From G963663615 sp963663615 (GTDB lineage Bacteria > Bacteroidota > Ignavibacteria > Ignavibacteriales > Melioribacteraceae): a stretch of DNA of 64,000 bases. Made by a program: the position numbers and the translations under genes. Below are positions 43,365 to 51,578 of the stretch, piece by piece (the first letter of the stretch is position 1; every line of letters begins with the position of its first letter). The notes below the pieces were generated by a model. It saw nothing but the letters and a program-made list of their open reading frames with translations. It was not told where the DNA came from and did not search any database. The stretch spans positions 2,232,001 to 2,296,000 of the forward strand of contig OY760517.1 in the NCBI GenBank assembly GCA_963663615.1. Reading direction: 5' to 3'.

Positions 43365-44693
43365 ATGAAATTTAATGAGTTTAAAAAACAACTTGATAAA
43401 ATAAATTCTCGTACTGTTTCAAGTGCACAAATCGAGAACAAGGAAAACCTGGATCTTATTCTGGATATTGTTAAAACTATCAATAAGTCATTGATTCTTG
43501 ATGATGTTTTAACTCATGTACTGGAAAAAGCAATTGAGCTAACCTCTACTGATAGAGGTTTTATAGTTCTTCAGAACCCTCAAGGTAAACTTGAATACAA
43601 GCTTGGCTTAAACAATTCTGGTACAATACTGCCCGAAGAACTTTTTGAAATTAGTACAACTGTTATTGAAGATGTTTTTGAACTTGGCAAATCAAGCTTT
43701 ATTGAATCAGCATTAACCGATACTGGTAACGATCCCAGCAAAAGTATAATAAGACTTGAATTGCAAACAATTTTATGCTCTCCCCTTGTTTGTGGTGATT
43801 CAAAAATTGGCGTTATATATGTTGATTGCAAGTCGCTACGTAAAGTTAAGGTAAAAGAAATTACCAGCACTTTTGAAATACTTGCCGGACAAGCAGCTAT
43901 TGCCATCCAGAATGCCCAGCTTTATAACGAACAATTAAAGGCATATTCCGCATTAAAGGAAGCAAACGAAAAACTTAGATTGGCAAAAGATGAAGCTGAA
44001 AAATCGAACCGCCTTAAATCACAGTTTCTGGCTCAAATGTCACACGAAATAAGAACTCCGATAAATATAATTTTTGGTTTCACTTCGCTTCTCAGGGAAG
44101 ATTTTGAACCTGAACAGGTTGTGAAACATCAGGATACGTTTGAATCTATTATGAGTGCTGGCAAACGTATAATGAATACAATCGATACAATTCTTGAAAT
44201 GTCACAAATACAAACAGGAACAATGGAATACACTCCGGTTCTGCTTAATTTGTCGAAAGATGTACTCTTTTACTTGTATAAGGAGTTTAAGCTTCTTAGC
44301 GATACAAAAGGACTTAAACTAAACTTTATTTACGCTGCTGAAAACAAGTGTATTAGAGCCGATAAATATATGGTCAAACAGATATTCTCCAAGATTCTTG
44401 ATAATGCTATTAAATACACGGATAAAGGGAGCGTTATTTTACACGTTTACAACGAAGAAAATAAAGTTTGCGTTGATATTGAGGATACTGGAATTGGTAT
44501 TTCAGAAAACTATCTCAAATTGCTTTATGCTCCCTTTTCACAGGAAGAAATGGGATATACCAGGAAATTTGACGGCAATGGTTTGAGTTTGGCAATTGCA
44601 AAAAAATATATCGAAGTTAATAATGCTGAAATTTATGTTACCAGCACAAAACAGAAAGGAACCAAATTTACAGTTAAATTTGAAAACTGCTAA
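43365..44693 (+). CDS. GAF-domain sensor histidine kinase
   Basis: A cytoplasmic 442-residue kinase with a GAF domain (about 25-180, LVCGDSKIGVIYVDCKS), a short coiled coil (about 185-215), a HisKA domain with phospho-acceptor in QMSHEIRTPINII (His about 228) and a HATPase with N box ILDNAIKYTDKG, DTGIGISENY and DGNGLSLAIAKKY. The last Gly-rich box is weaker than usual (GNGLSLA). No membrane segment is present, so it senses a cytoplasmic ligand or partner. No response regulator is adjacent on this strand. It follows the TPR gene by 75 bases and converges, 1 base apart, with the membrane sensor gene. Confidence 0.92.
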   Translation: MKFNEFKKQLDKINSRTVSSAQIENKENLDLILDIVKTINKSLILDDVLTHVLEKAIELTSTDRGFIVLQNPQGKLEYKLGLNNSGTILPEELFEISTTVIEDVFELGKSSFIESALTDTGNDPSKSIIRLELQTILCSPLVCGDSKIGVIYVDCKSLRKVKVKEITSTFEILAGQAAIAIQNAQLYNEQLKAYSALKEANEKLRLAKDEAEKSNRLKSQFLAQMSHEIRTPINIIFGFTSLLREDFEPEQVVKHQDTFESIMSAGKRIMNTIDTILEMSQIQTGTMEYTPVLLNLSKDVLFYLYKEFKLLSDTKGLKLNFIYAAENKCIRADKYMVKQIFSKILDNAIKYTDKGSVILHVYNEENKVCVDIEDTGIGISENYLKLLYAPFSQEEMGYTRKFDGNGLSLAIAKKYIEVNNAEIYVTSTKQKGTKFTVKFENC

Positions 44694-44694
44694 A

Positions 44695-46062
44695 TTATTT
44701 TACCTCAACCTTTCTCATATTTCCTTCAAAGGAGTGCACATTACCGCTATCATCCTTCACAACACGAGATGTATCCAGAACTTCTATGAGATTTCCATCC
44801 TTGCGCTTAAGCGAAACATGATAATTGTATATTACTTCATTATCTATTAAATTCTTAATAAACTTTTCCCTTTCGCTCTCAACATTATATAGGTGCGTTA
44901 CAGACTCGCTAACAAGTTCTTCCTTACTGCTATAACCTAAAAGCCTAACAATAGCTTTATTGGCATCCAGTATTTTACCTTCAGGAGTGGTTCTGTACAA
45001 CCCAACCGGTACTTCATCAAAAAGCTTGCGGTATCTGTCTTCAGTTTCCTTAATGGTATCACTATCCATTTTTCGCTTAAGTACATTAACTATCATCTGG
45101 GAAACAAGACCAAGTATATTTATTGAAGATTCGGACCAGTAACGTGGTTTCTTGTACGTTTCAAATCCTATATACCCTAAAATGTCATCACCAAGACGCA
45201 ATGGTACAATTATAACAGATTTTAACTCACTGTCACCAAACAGTTTACGTTCGGCTACGTGGGTTTCACTAATCTCTTCAATATTTTCAACCTGAAAATA
45301 GCCTTTATTTGCAAGCGAATCAGTAATCAGCTTAAGTTCTCTAAAATCAAATAATCTTTCATTTTCTACAATATCACCATCTGCCCAGCTATGTTTAATT
45401 CTGAACAAATAATCTTCTTCAAAAATTGTATAAGCTCGTTCAACTTTTTCAAATACGGCTATTTTTTCCAGTAACTCATTAATTGCATTATCAATTTCAT
45501 TTAATTGAATATTTATCAGTCTTGTAGAAAACCTTGTAATAATATCGATAAATTCGATTCGGTATCGTAGTGCCTTTTCAATGCGACTCTTCTCAACAGC
45601 TTCAACCTGAAACTTGTTATTAGCCTTAATAAGCTTCTCGGTTCTTCTCATTACTCTTGCTTCCAGGTCTTCATTCATCTGTTTTAGAGAAGTCTCAGCA
45701 TTTTTATACCCCGTAAGCACTTTTGACGAAATAAAACCAAATAGCGTAAAAGTTATAAAGAGTAAAGCACGATTATAAACTTCATTAGCAGGAATATCTG
45801 TAAAAAATATTTCAGAAAAGGATAAATCATAAAAGAAATAGTAATCAATAAATCCGTCAAATATTGTAGCTAAAAAGCCCAATACAATACTTGCCAAAAT
45901 CACTTTGGTTTCAAAACCAAGATTCTGAAAATATGAATTCAGGTATTCCTGAAAAGGTAATTTGAAGGAATTATCTAATGTATAGTCGTAATTGGTATTA
46001 TCAGGTACTGATGTAGCCACATCATCAAATACTCTGACGTTTGCCTTGGTCTCACCGGACAT
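44695..46062 (-). CDS. Membrane GAF/PAS sensor lacking an output domain
   Basis: About 455 residues from the ATG at 46062, chosen because GAGG lies at a good distance upstream; a TTG at 46074 adds four residues. It has two membrane segments (about 54-76 and 99-116), a long coiled coil (about 117-180), a GAF domain (about 190-330, LRLGDDILGYIGFET) and a PAS domain with PAC (about 345-455, DRYRKLFDEVPVGLYRTTPEG). The protein stops right after PAC: there is no kinase, GGDEF, phosphatase or DNA-binding domain. The gene ends 1 base from the convergent histidine kinase gene. It may feed signals to another protein through its coiled coil. Confidence 0.85.
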   Translation of the reverse strand: MSGETKANVRVFDDVATSVPDNTNYDYTLDNSFKLPFQEYLNSYFQNLGFETKVILASIVLGFLATIFDGFIDYYFFYDLSFSEIFFTDIPANEVYNRALLFITFTLFGFISSKVLTGYKNAETSLKQMNEDLEARVMRRTEKLIKANNKFQVEAVEKSRIEKALRYRIEFIDIITRFSTRLINIQLNEIDNAINELLEKIAVFEKVERAYTIFEEDYLFRIKHSWADGDIVENERLFDFRELKLITDSLANKGYFQVENIEEISETHVAERKLFGDSELKSVIIVPLRLGDDILGYIGFETYKKPRYWSESSINILGLVSQMIVNVLKRKMDSDTIKETEDRYRKLFDEVPVGLYRTTPEGKILDANKAIVRLLGYSSKEELVSESVTHLYNVESEREKFIKNLIDNEVIYNYHVSLKRKDGNLIEVLDTSRVVKDDSGNVHSFEGNMRKVEVK

Positions 46063-46225
46063 TTGGTACCTCAACTAAGTGTACTGGAATACACCTTAAG
46101 ATTAAAGAAGTGTGCAGATTTTCAATTCTATATTCGAAAATAAGACATGAATTTCTTTTTTGCAACCAGGCAAAAGTTAACTTTATATAAACTTTAAAGT
46201 AAAGTTACTTTTTTTACAGATGTAT

Positions 46226-47515
46226 TTAAAAATTATCATTTTTAGCTGTTAAAACAGTATCTTTTTCAACTTCATTACTTAAAACAGCAAGCCTTTGTAA
46301 AAGCGAATCCTTTATCGCTACAAATTTGTTTCTGTGTTCCTTACTTACAGGAATTGATGGTGGAAATTTCATGTTAAGATAGTTTATTGGTGTACCATTT
46401 TTATAAAATCTAAAATCAAGATGTGGTCCGGTAGAAAGTCCGGTTGAGCCAACATACCCAATTACATCACCCTGTTTAACCTTGCTGCCTACATGCAAAC
46501 CTTTGGCATATTTGGAAAGATGCATATAACCACTTTGATAAGTGCTGTTATGCTTAATTTTAACAAAATTGCCTGCTCCCCCACTATACTTTCTTTTTAT
46601 TACTATTCCATCACCCACACTTACAACTGGTGTACCTGTTGGAGCAGCGTAATCAATTCCGTGGTGTGGTCTTCTTATTCTTAAAATTGGATGCAGACGA
46701 CTGTTTGAAAAATGTGAACTAATCCTGGAAAATTTTAATGGAGCTTTAAGGAATGCTTTTCTCAGGCTATGTCCTGCTTCATCATAAAATCCGTTATCTT
46801 TATCAGTATCAAATTTAATTGCGTTATACTCTTCATTTCTGTGAACAAATTTGGCTACCTTAATTTCGCCTATACTGTAAAACTCTTCACCAATGTACTC
46901 CTCATCATATAACACGCTAAATCTATCACCCTCCTGTATTGCCCAGAAATCGATTTGCCATGCAAATATTTCCGATAATTTAAGAGCAAGTACAGGCGAT
47001 TTATTCGCATCATCCAGTGTTTTATATAAGGAGTGGTCAATTATTCCGGTAAATTCTTTTTCCTTAACTGTAATTTCCTTACTGTTACTACGCACACTTA
47101 TTGTATCTACAAGTTCAAAAACCACGAAATCGCGCTTATCAAATTCATACACAAAGTATTTTAATGTTTTCAGGGAATCATTCAGTAAATATAATTTGTA
47201 ATCGTTACCCCTTTTTACCTTACTGATGTCAAATACATCCTTGTAGTTATCCTGTATCTTCTGAATTGTGGAATACCCAACCCCATATTTGTAAGCAATC
47301 TTGCCAAATGAATCGCCATTGCCTATAGTACCGCTAATCTCCTCGAGAGAATCGGTTAGTAACCCATATTCATTAAGCACCGGTTTAATTACCTCCGGAA
47401 CTTTTTCCTCTTTTTCAACTGTATCGGTACATGAAATAACAACCAGGCAAACCACCAAAAATGCAATAAAATTTTTCTTTATATTTATTTCCAAAGATTT
47501 AATAAAAATTGACAT
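46226..47515 (-). CDS. M23-family peptidoglycan endopeptidase-like lipoprotein
   Basis: A 429-residue protein from the ATG at 47515. The lipoprotein-type signal ends VVISC (Cys about 29), followed by an OapA/LysM-like region (about 60-110, GDSFGKIAYKYGVG). A C-terminal M23 (LytM/MepM) domain (about 265-390) has the first metal ligands in HHGIDYAAPTGTPV, VKIKHN and a final motif GPHLDFRFYKNG. The usual HxH reads HLD, so one zinc ligand or catalytic His is replaced by Asp. This suggests altered catalysis or a regulatory, amidase-activating role. It is divergent from uvrC across about 70 bases. Confidence 0.9.
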   Translation of the reverse strand: MSIFIKSLEINIKKNFIAFLVVCLVVISCTDTVEKEEKVPEVIKPVLNEYGLLTDSLEEISGTIGNGDSFGKIAYKYGVGYSTIQKIQDNYKDVFDISKVKRGNDYKLYLLNDSLKTLKYFVYEFDKRDFVVFELVDTISVRSNSKEITVKEKEFTGIIDHSLYKTLDDANKSPVLALKLSEIFAWQIDFWAIQEGDRFSVLYDEEYIGEEFYSIGEIKVAKFVHRNEEYNAIKFDTDKDNGFYDEAGHSLRKAFLKAPLKFSRISSHFSNSRLHPILRIRRPHHGIDYAAPTGTPVVSVGDGIVIKRKYSGGAGNFVKIKHNSTYQSGYMHLSKYAKGLHVGSKVKQGDVIGYVGSTGLSTGPHLDFRFYKNGTPINYLNMKFPPSIPVSKEHRNKFVAIKDSLLQRLAVLSNEVEKDTVLTAKNDNF

Positions 47516-47587
47516 CAATTATCCGTTTATAAACAAAATTATTTATTTTTGCATGAAAAGATAAACATTCTGATTTAAAGATTAAAG

Positions 47588-49411
47588 ATGATGAACGATA
47601 TTCTAAAGAATAAACTTGATAATCTGCCAACTACACCGGGCGTTTATCAGTTTAAAGACGAAAAAAATGTAGTTATATATGTTGGAAAAGCTAAAAACCT
47701 GAAGAACAGGGTTAAAAGCTATTTCAATCATCAAAAATATGACTCGCCCAAAACCAGGGTTTTGGTTGAAAAAGTTTGCGACCTCGAGATGATTATTACC
47801 GATACCGAAGTTGAGGCTTTGGTTCTGGAAAATAACCTTATAAAAGAGTTAAAACCCAGGTATAACATTAACCTTAAAGACGATAAATCCTTTCCATATA
47901 TTCGGGTAACTAACGAACCATTCCCTCAAATCTACTCAACCAGAAATGTTATTAGAGACGGCTCAAGGTATTTTGGACCCTTTACCGATGTTAAAAATAT
48001 GCGTGCTTCCCTGCGTATGATTAACAAATTATTCAAGATTAGAAGCTGCAAATATTATCTTGACGATGATGTAATACGTAATAAAAAAATAAAACTTTGC
48101 CTGGATTACCATATTAAAAAATGTGACGGACCCTGTGAGGGTTTAATTTCACAAGCTGATTATAATAGTGTGGTTGATAGTGTTGTTAAGCTTCTAAAAG
48201 GTAAATCAGCAGAACTTATTCATGATTACCAGCAAAAAATGAAAGCTGCCGCTGCTGAAATGAAATTTGAGGCGGCTGCACAATTTCGGGATAAAATTGA
48301 ACAGCTAAGACTCTATTCCGAAAAACAAAAAGTTGTAACAACCGATTTTGGTGACAAGGATATTATTAGTCTTGCTGTTGAAGGCAAAGATACAGCCTGT
48401 TCAATACTGAATATAAGAGGGGGTAAGCTTCTTTCAAAGAAAGAGTTTAGACTAAGTGCAGAGAGTGACGAAAATATTCGTAACATCTACTCCTCAGTAT
48501 TAAGGTTTTACTACAATGAGTTTGTTGATATTCCTTCCGATATTATACTGGAACAAAAACCGGAAGATGCTGATACATTACTGGAATGGCTCCATAGCAA
48601 AACAGATAGAAGAGTGAGATTTATAGTGCCTCAGCGTACCAGTGAAGCACTAAAACTCTTGAGTATGTGCAGAAGAAATGCTAATCTCCTTCTGAAAGAA
48701 ATACAATTACAAAAAATGAAGAAAGATGGTGGAGTGCCTCATGTACTTCAATCGTTGAAACGCGACCTGCATTTACGTAAAATACCACTACGAATTGAAT
48801 GCTTCGACATCTCGAACTTGCAAGGCACTGATACCGTTGCCAGTCTCGTAGTATTTGTTGATGGCAAACCAAAGAAAAGCCTGTACCGCAAGTTTATAAT
48901 AAACAGTGTTGATGGACCAGATGATTTTGCAAGTATGAGAGAGGTAATTGAACGCAGGTATTCCCGACTTGTAAAAGAGAACGAACCATTCCCGGATCTT
49001 ATTATGGTTGATGGTGGTAAAGGGCAACTTTCAAGTGCCGTAGAAATACTTAAACGTCTGCAAGTTACCAATCAGGATATAATAGGACTGGCAAAACGCC
49101 TTGAAGAAGTATTCCTGCCAGGTTTACCGGAGGCACAGACAATTCCCAAAACATCTTCTAGTCTTAAACTGTTGCAGCATTTAAGAGATGAAGCACACCG
49201 GTTTGCAATAACATTTCACCGACATAGAAGGAGTAAACGTACATTTACAACAGAACTAACCGAAATAAAAGGTATAGGTGAAAAAGCTGCCGAAAAATTG
49301 TTAATAAAATTTGAAAGTGTTGAGGCAATTAAAAATGCCGATGTTGATAAATTAGCCGAGGTAGTTGGTAAAAGCAAAGCTGAGGCTATAAAAACATTCT
49401 ATTTAAAATAA
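47588..49411 (+). CDS. uvrC: Excinuclease ABC subunit C
   Basis: This 607-residue nuclease of nucleotide-excision repair makes the 3' and 5' cuts in the UvrB-DNA complex. It has a GIY-YIG domain (about 14-95, PGVYQFKDEKNVVIYVGKAK), four cysteines in CKYYLDDDVIRNKKIKLC and KKCDGPCEG (about 155-180) matching the Fe-S ligand pattern, and a UVR motif (about 205-235). The RNase-H-like UvrC domain contains ECFDISNLQGTDTVAS and IMVDGGKGQLS, and a C-terminal HhH pair has IKGIGEKAAEKLL. The length is normal. It is a single gene ended by a hairpin. Confidence 0.98.
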   Translation: MMNDILKNKLDNLPTTPGVYQFKDEKNVVIYVGKAKNLKNRVKSYFNHQKYDSPKTRVLVEKVCDLEMIITDTEVEALVLENNLIKELKPRYNINLKDDKSFPYIRVTNEPFPQIYSTRNVIRDGSRYFGPFTDVKNMRASLRMINKLFKIRSCKYYLDDDVIRNKKIKLCLDYHIKKCDGPCEGLISQADYNSVVDSVVKLLKGKSAELIHDYQQKMKAAAAEMKFEAAAQFRDKIEQLRLYSEKQKVVTTDFGDKDIISLAVEGKDTACSILNIRGGKLLSKKEFRLSAESDENIRNIYSSVLRFYYNEFVDIPSDIILEQKPEDADTLLEWLHSKTDRRVRFIVPQRTSEALKLLSMCRRNANLLLKEIQLQKMKKDGGVPHVLQSLKRDLHLRKIPLRIECFDISNLQGTDTVASLVVFVDGKPKKSLYRKFIINSVDGPDDFASMREVIERRYSRLVKENEPFPDLIMVDGGKGQLSSAVEILKRLQVTNQDIIGLAKRLEEVFLPGLPEAQTIPKTSSSLKLLQHLRDEAHRFAITFHRHRRSKRTFTTELTEIKGIGEKAAEKLLIKFESVEAIKNADVDKLAEVVGKSKAEAIKTFYLK

Positions 49412-49414
49412 GAA

Positions 49415-49439
49415 ACTCGGCAGAGGGGGGCTGCCGAGT
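49415..49439. terminator. uvrC terminator-like hairpin with G-rich loop
   Basis: A perfect 9-bp stem (ACTCGGCAG/CTGCCGAGT) encloses AGGGGGG. It lies 4 bases after the uvrC stop. There is no T run on the plus strand and only TTCTTATTTT on the minus strand, so it could serve the convergent small gene as well. Confidence 0.65.
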
Positions 49440-49464
49440 CCGTAACCATGTTCTTCAATCATAA

Positions 49465-49473
49465 GGGGGGGGG
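49465..49473 (+). repeat. G9 homopolymer tract
   Basis: Nine consecutive Gs in otherwise AT-rich intergenic DNA, 26 bases from the G-loop hairpin and 15 bases beyond the 3' end of the small secreted-protein gene. Long G tracts are slip-prone in replication and a frequent sequencing problem. Confidence 0.85.
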
Positions 49474-49487
49474 TTAGTAAAATTTAT

Positions 49488-49895
49488 TTATCTTACTGTA
49501 AGTAAGTTATTTTTCAATTTATCGGATATTTCCGCAAAATATTTACCTGGGTTAGCTTTATCTTCAAAAGATACTTCAGCAAATAGTTTTGGAAATGCAA
49601 GGTACATTCCGCATAGCTGTGCTTTTAATCTTATTTCAGGTGTAGTACCTTCAACAGAAACTCTATTAACCTCTTCGAACAGTGAATTATAGTTCGATTC
49701 AGGGTAGTGTTTCTTCATCATCATAATTACAAACAATGTTGATTCAACTACTCCATTTACTTCACTATCAAGGTTTCTAACTGAGTTTTCTTTAGCTTTT
49801 TCGAGTATTTCATTTGAAACTGAATACTTCTGAGCAAAAGCTGTGTTAGCTAGCAGTACCACGATTACAAATAGTTTTAACATTATTCCTTTCAT
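49488..49895 (-). CDS. Small exported protein under sigma54 promoter
   Basis: About 135 residues from the ATG at 49895, chosen because GGAGG precedes it at five bases; ATGs at 49907-49910 lie before that site. The signal peptide is MKGIMLKLFVIVVLLANTAFA (cleavage before QKY). The mature protein is a helical, charged domain of about 115 residues with one Cys (LCGMYLAF). Family unknown. A sigma54 promoter lies about 47-62 bases upstream and the NtrC-like regulator gene is next, so it is likely a target of that regulator. Confidence 0.8.
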   Translation of the reverse strand: MKGIMLKLFVIVVLLANTAFAQKYSVSNEILEKAKENSVRNLDSEVNGVVESTLFVIMMMKKHYPESNYNSLFEEVNRVSVEGTTPEIRLKAQLCGMYLAFPKLFAEVSFEDKANPGKYFAEISDKLKNNLLTVR

Positions 49896-49941
49896 TTTTT
49901 CCTCCATCATTATGGATTATTTATTCAACTGCCCTATTAGT

Positions 49942-49957
49942 TACAATCCGCGTGCCA
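49942..49957 (-). promoter_or_regulatory. Sigma54 (-24/-12) promoter
   Basis: On the minus strand TGGCACGCGGATTGTA matches TGGCACG-N4-TTGCW except T for C in the GC element. GG and the -12 G have the correct ten-base spacing. The predicted start is about 49930, around 35 bases before the ATG of the small exported protein. Confidence 0.75.
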
Positions 49958-50106
49958 AAAATCAACAATCACTCTAAGTTTATGTTTATCAATCAGTTAG
50001 CAACTTTAGTCAATTTTTACGTTTTTGCCATATAGATGCCACACATTGAATGCCGGATCAATTAAGTTACCGGTAAAGTTACTGTAAAACATACAGTTAC
50101 AGAGAT

Positions 50107-50140
50107 TTTACACTTTGTGGCTCAGTGCACTTTTGTGGCA
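50107..50140 (-). promoter_or_regulatory. Candidate enhancer pair for NtrC-type activator
   Basis: On the minus strand this segment contains GTGCCACAAAAGTGCA and then CCACAAAGTGTAAA, two related CACAAA(A)GTG elements about 20 bases apart, about 150-185 bases upstream of the sigma54 promoter. The 13 bases CACAAAGTGTAAA are identical to the element at 41234-41246. Tandem dyads at this distance are usual for sigma54 activators. Confidence 0.6.
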
Positions 50141-50156
50141 CCCCTTTGCTTTAAGT

Positions 50157-51578
50157 TTAATCTTTTTTACGCTGGAGGCGGTTATTCAAGGCTCTTCTGC
50201 TTAGTCCCAGAAAGCCCGCTGCAATAGATTGGTTTCCCTTTGCACGATTAAGTGCTTCGTTAATCAGAATTTCTTCCATTTCCTTAAGTGAAGGTAATTC
50301 TTCGGTAAAGAAAACTACATCACTTTCTGATTTACCAGTCGGTTCAGGAACATACTTATCCATTTTACTTTTGTCCTTGAACACTTTTTCCTTAATGCTT
50401 TCAATCGACATAACACCAGACTGGTGCATACTAACAGCATTAAATATAAGTCCCTCAAGTTCACGGATATTTCCCGGGAAGTTATGGTTTTCCATAATGG
50501 TGTATAATTCTTTGGGTGGAGTAGGTGCCTTCTTGCTTAATTCTTCGGCAGCCTTTTCTATGAAATGATTTATAAGTAGCGGTATATCAACTTTTCTTTC
50601 CCTAAGTGCAGGAATATGCACATGATGTGCCTGAAGTCGGTAATAAAGGTCTTTTCGAAACTTGTCATCGTTCTGCATATTTTCAATATCGCGGTGAGTA
50701 GCACATATAACTCTTGTGTTAGCCATTTTTGCAATATCGCTACCAAGCGGAAAGTATGTACCTTCCTGCAGCAATCGTAATAACTTAACCTGCGATTCCA
50801 TGCTAAGATCACCAATTTCATCGAGGAACAGCGTACCACCTTCAGCCTGCTCAATTAAACCCTTTCTTTCGTTTTCAGCACCGGTAAATGCACCCTTTTT
50901 ATGCCCGAACAAAGTATCAGAGAAAAGTGTATCATCAACCCCGGCAACATTCAGGGCAATAAGTTCTCCCTGCCGCTCGCTTAAGGTATGAATTGATTTG
51001 GCTATTAGCTCTTTTCCTACACCTGTTTCACCCGTTATAAGTATCGGCAGGGGTGTTTTTGACACTGCTTCCAGATATTTGAAGATCGATTGCATATCGG
51101 AGCTTTTTGTAATTATATGACTAAAGGCATCAGGATTTTGAAGTTTGTTTTTTAACAGGTATTCTTTAAGCTTTATATTCTCAGCTCTAACATCCCTAAG
51201 ATTTAATCCACCTTTTATAGTTGTAACTAATCTCGTATCATCAACAGGTTTTAGGATATAATTAAATGCTCCCTGTTTCATACAACTAACTGCATTCTCA
51301 ACATCATTTATTGCGGTTATTATTACAACAGGTATATGATGATGTTTCTCAACAATTTCGGGAAGTAGTTCTGAACCGGTAATGTAAGGCATATTTATAT
51401 CGAGAACTACAAGGGAATATTCCTCTTGTTCAAGAAGAGGCAATACCTCCCTGCTATCATTAACAACTTTTATATTATTAATACCATTAGCACGCATTGT
51501 TAGTTCGGCACTAAGTAAAAAATGCTCCTCATCATCAACAAGCATTACGGGATTATTTGGATATTGTATTCCGCTCAT
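50157..51578 (-). CDS. NtrC-family response regulator
   Basis: A 473-residue regulator. The receiver has phospho-acceptor Asp60 (LVVLDINMPY) and acidic residues Asp15/Asp16. The sigma54 AAA+ domain (about 145-375) has Walker A GETGVGKE, the sigma54-contact loop GAFTGA and Walker B TLFLDEIGDL. A Fis-type helix-turn-helix follows at the C-terminus (SIAAGFLGLSRRALNNRL, about 450-470). The start at 51578 has AGGTG before the ATG. Its gene overlaps the end of the histidine-kinase gene by 26 bases, so the kinase is the cognate partner. The sigma54 promoter and enhancer-like elements lie just past its 3' end. Confidence 0.95.
   Translation of the reverse strand: MSGIQYPNNPVMLVDDEEHFLLSAELTMRANGINNIKVVNDSREVLPLLEQEEYSLVVLDINMPYITGSELLPEIVEKHHHIPVVIITAINDVENAVSCMKQGAFNYILKPVDDTRLVTTIKGGLNLRDVRAENIKLKEYLLKNKLQNPDAFSHIITKSSDMQSIFKYLEAVSKTPLPILITGETGVGKELIAKSIHTLSERQGELIALNVAGVDDTLFSDTLFGHKKGAFTGAENERKGLIEQAEGGTLFLDEIGDLSMESQVKLLRLLQEGTYFPLGSDIAKMANTRVICATHRDIENMQNDDKFRKDLYYRLQAHHVHIPALRERKVDIPLLINHFIEKAAEELSKKAPTPPKELYTIMENHNFPGNIRELEGLIFNAVSMHQSGVMSIESIKEKVFKDKSKMDKYVPEPTGKSESDVVFFTEELPSLKEMEEILINEALNRAKGNQSIAAGFLGLSRRALNNRLQRKKD

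Noticed and set aside
46168..46212. AAAGTTAACTTT and ACTTTAAAGT palindromes upstream of the GAF/PAS sensor as operators
   Set aside because: Both consist only of common AT-rich words. They could be regulatory, but nothing distinguishes them from background.
50133..50150. TGGCACCCCTTTGC, a sigma54-promoter look-alike on the plus strand
   Set aside because: GG and GC are nine bases apart instead of ten, and the element points toward the 3' end of the regulator gene. Part of it belongs to the enhancer-like repeat instead.
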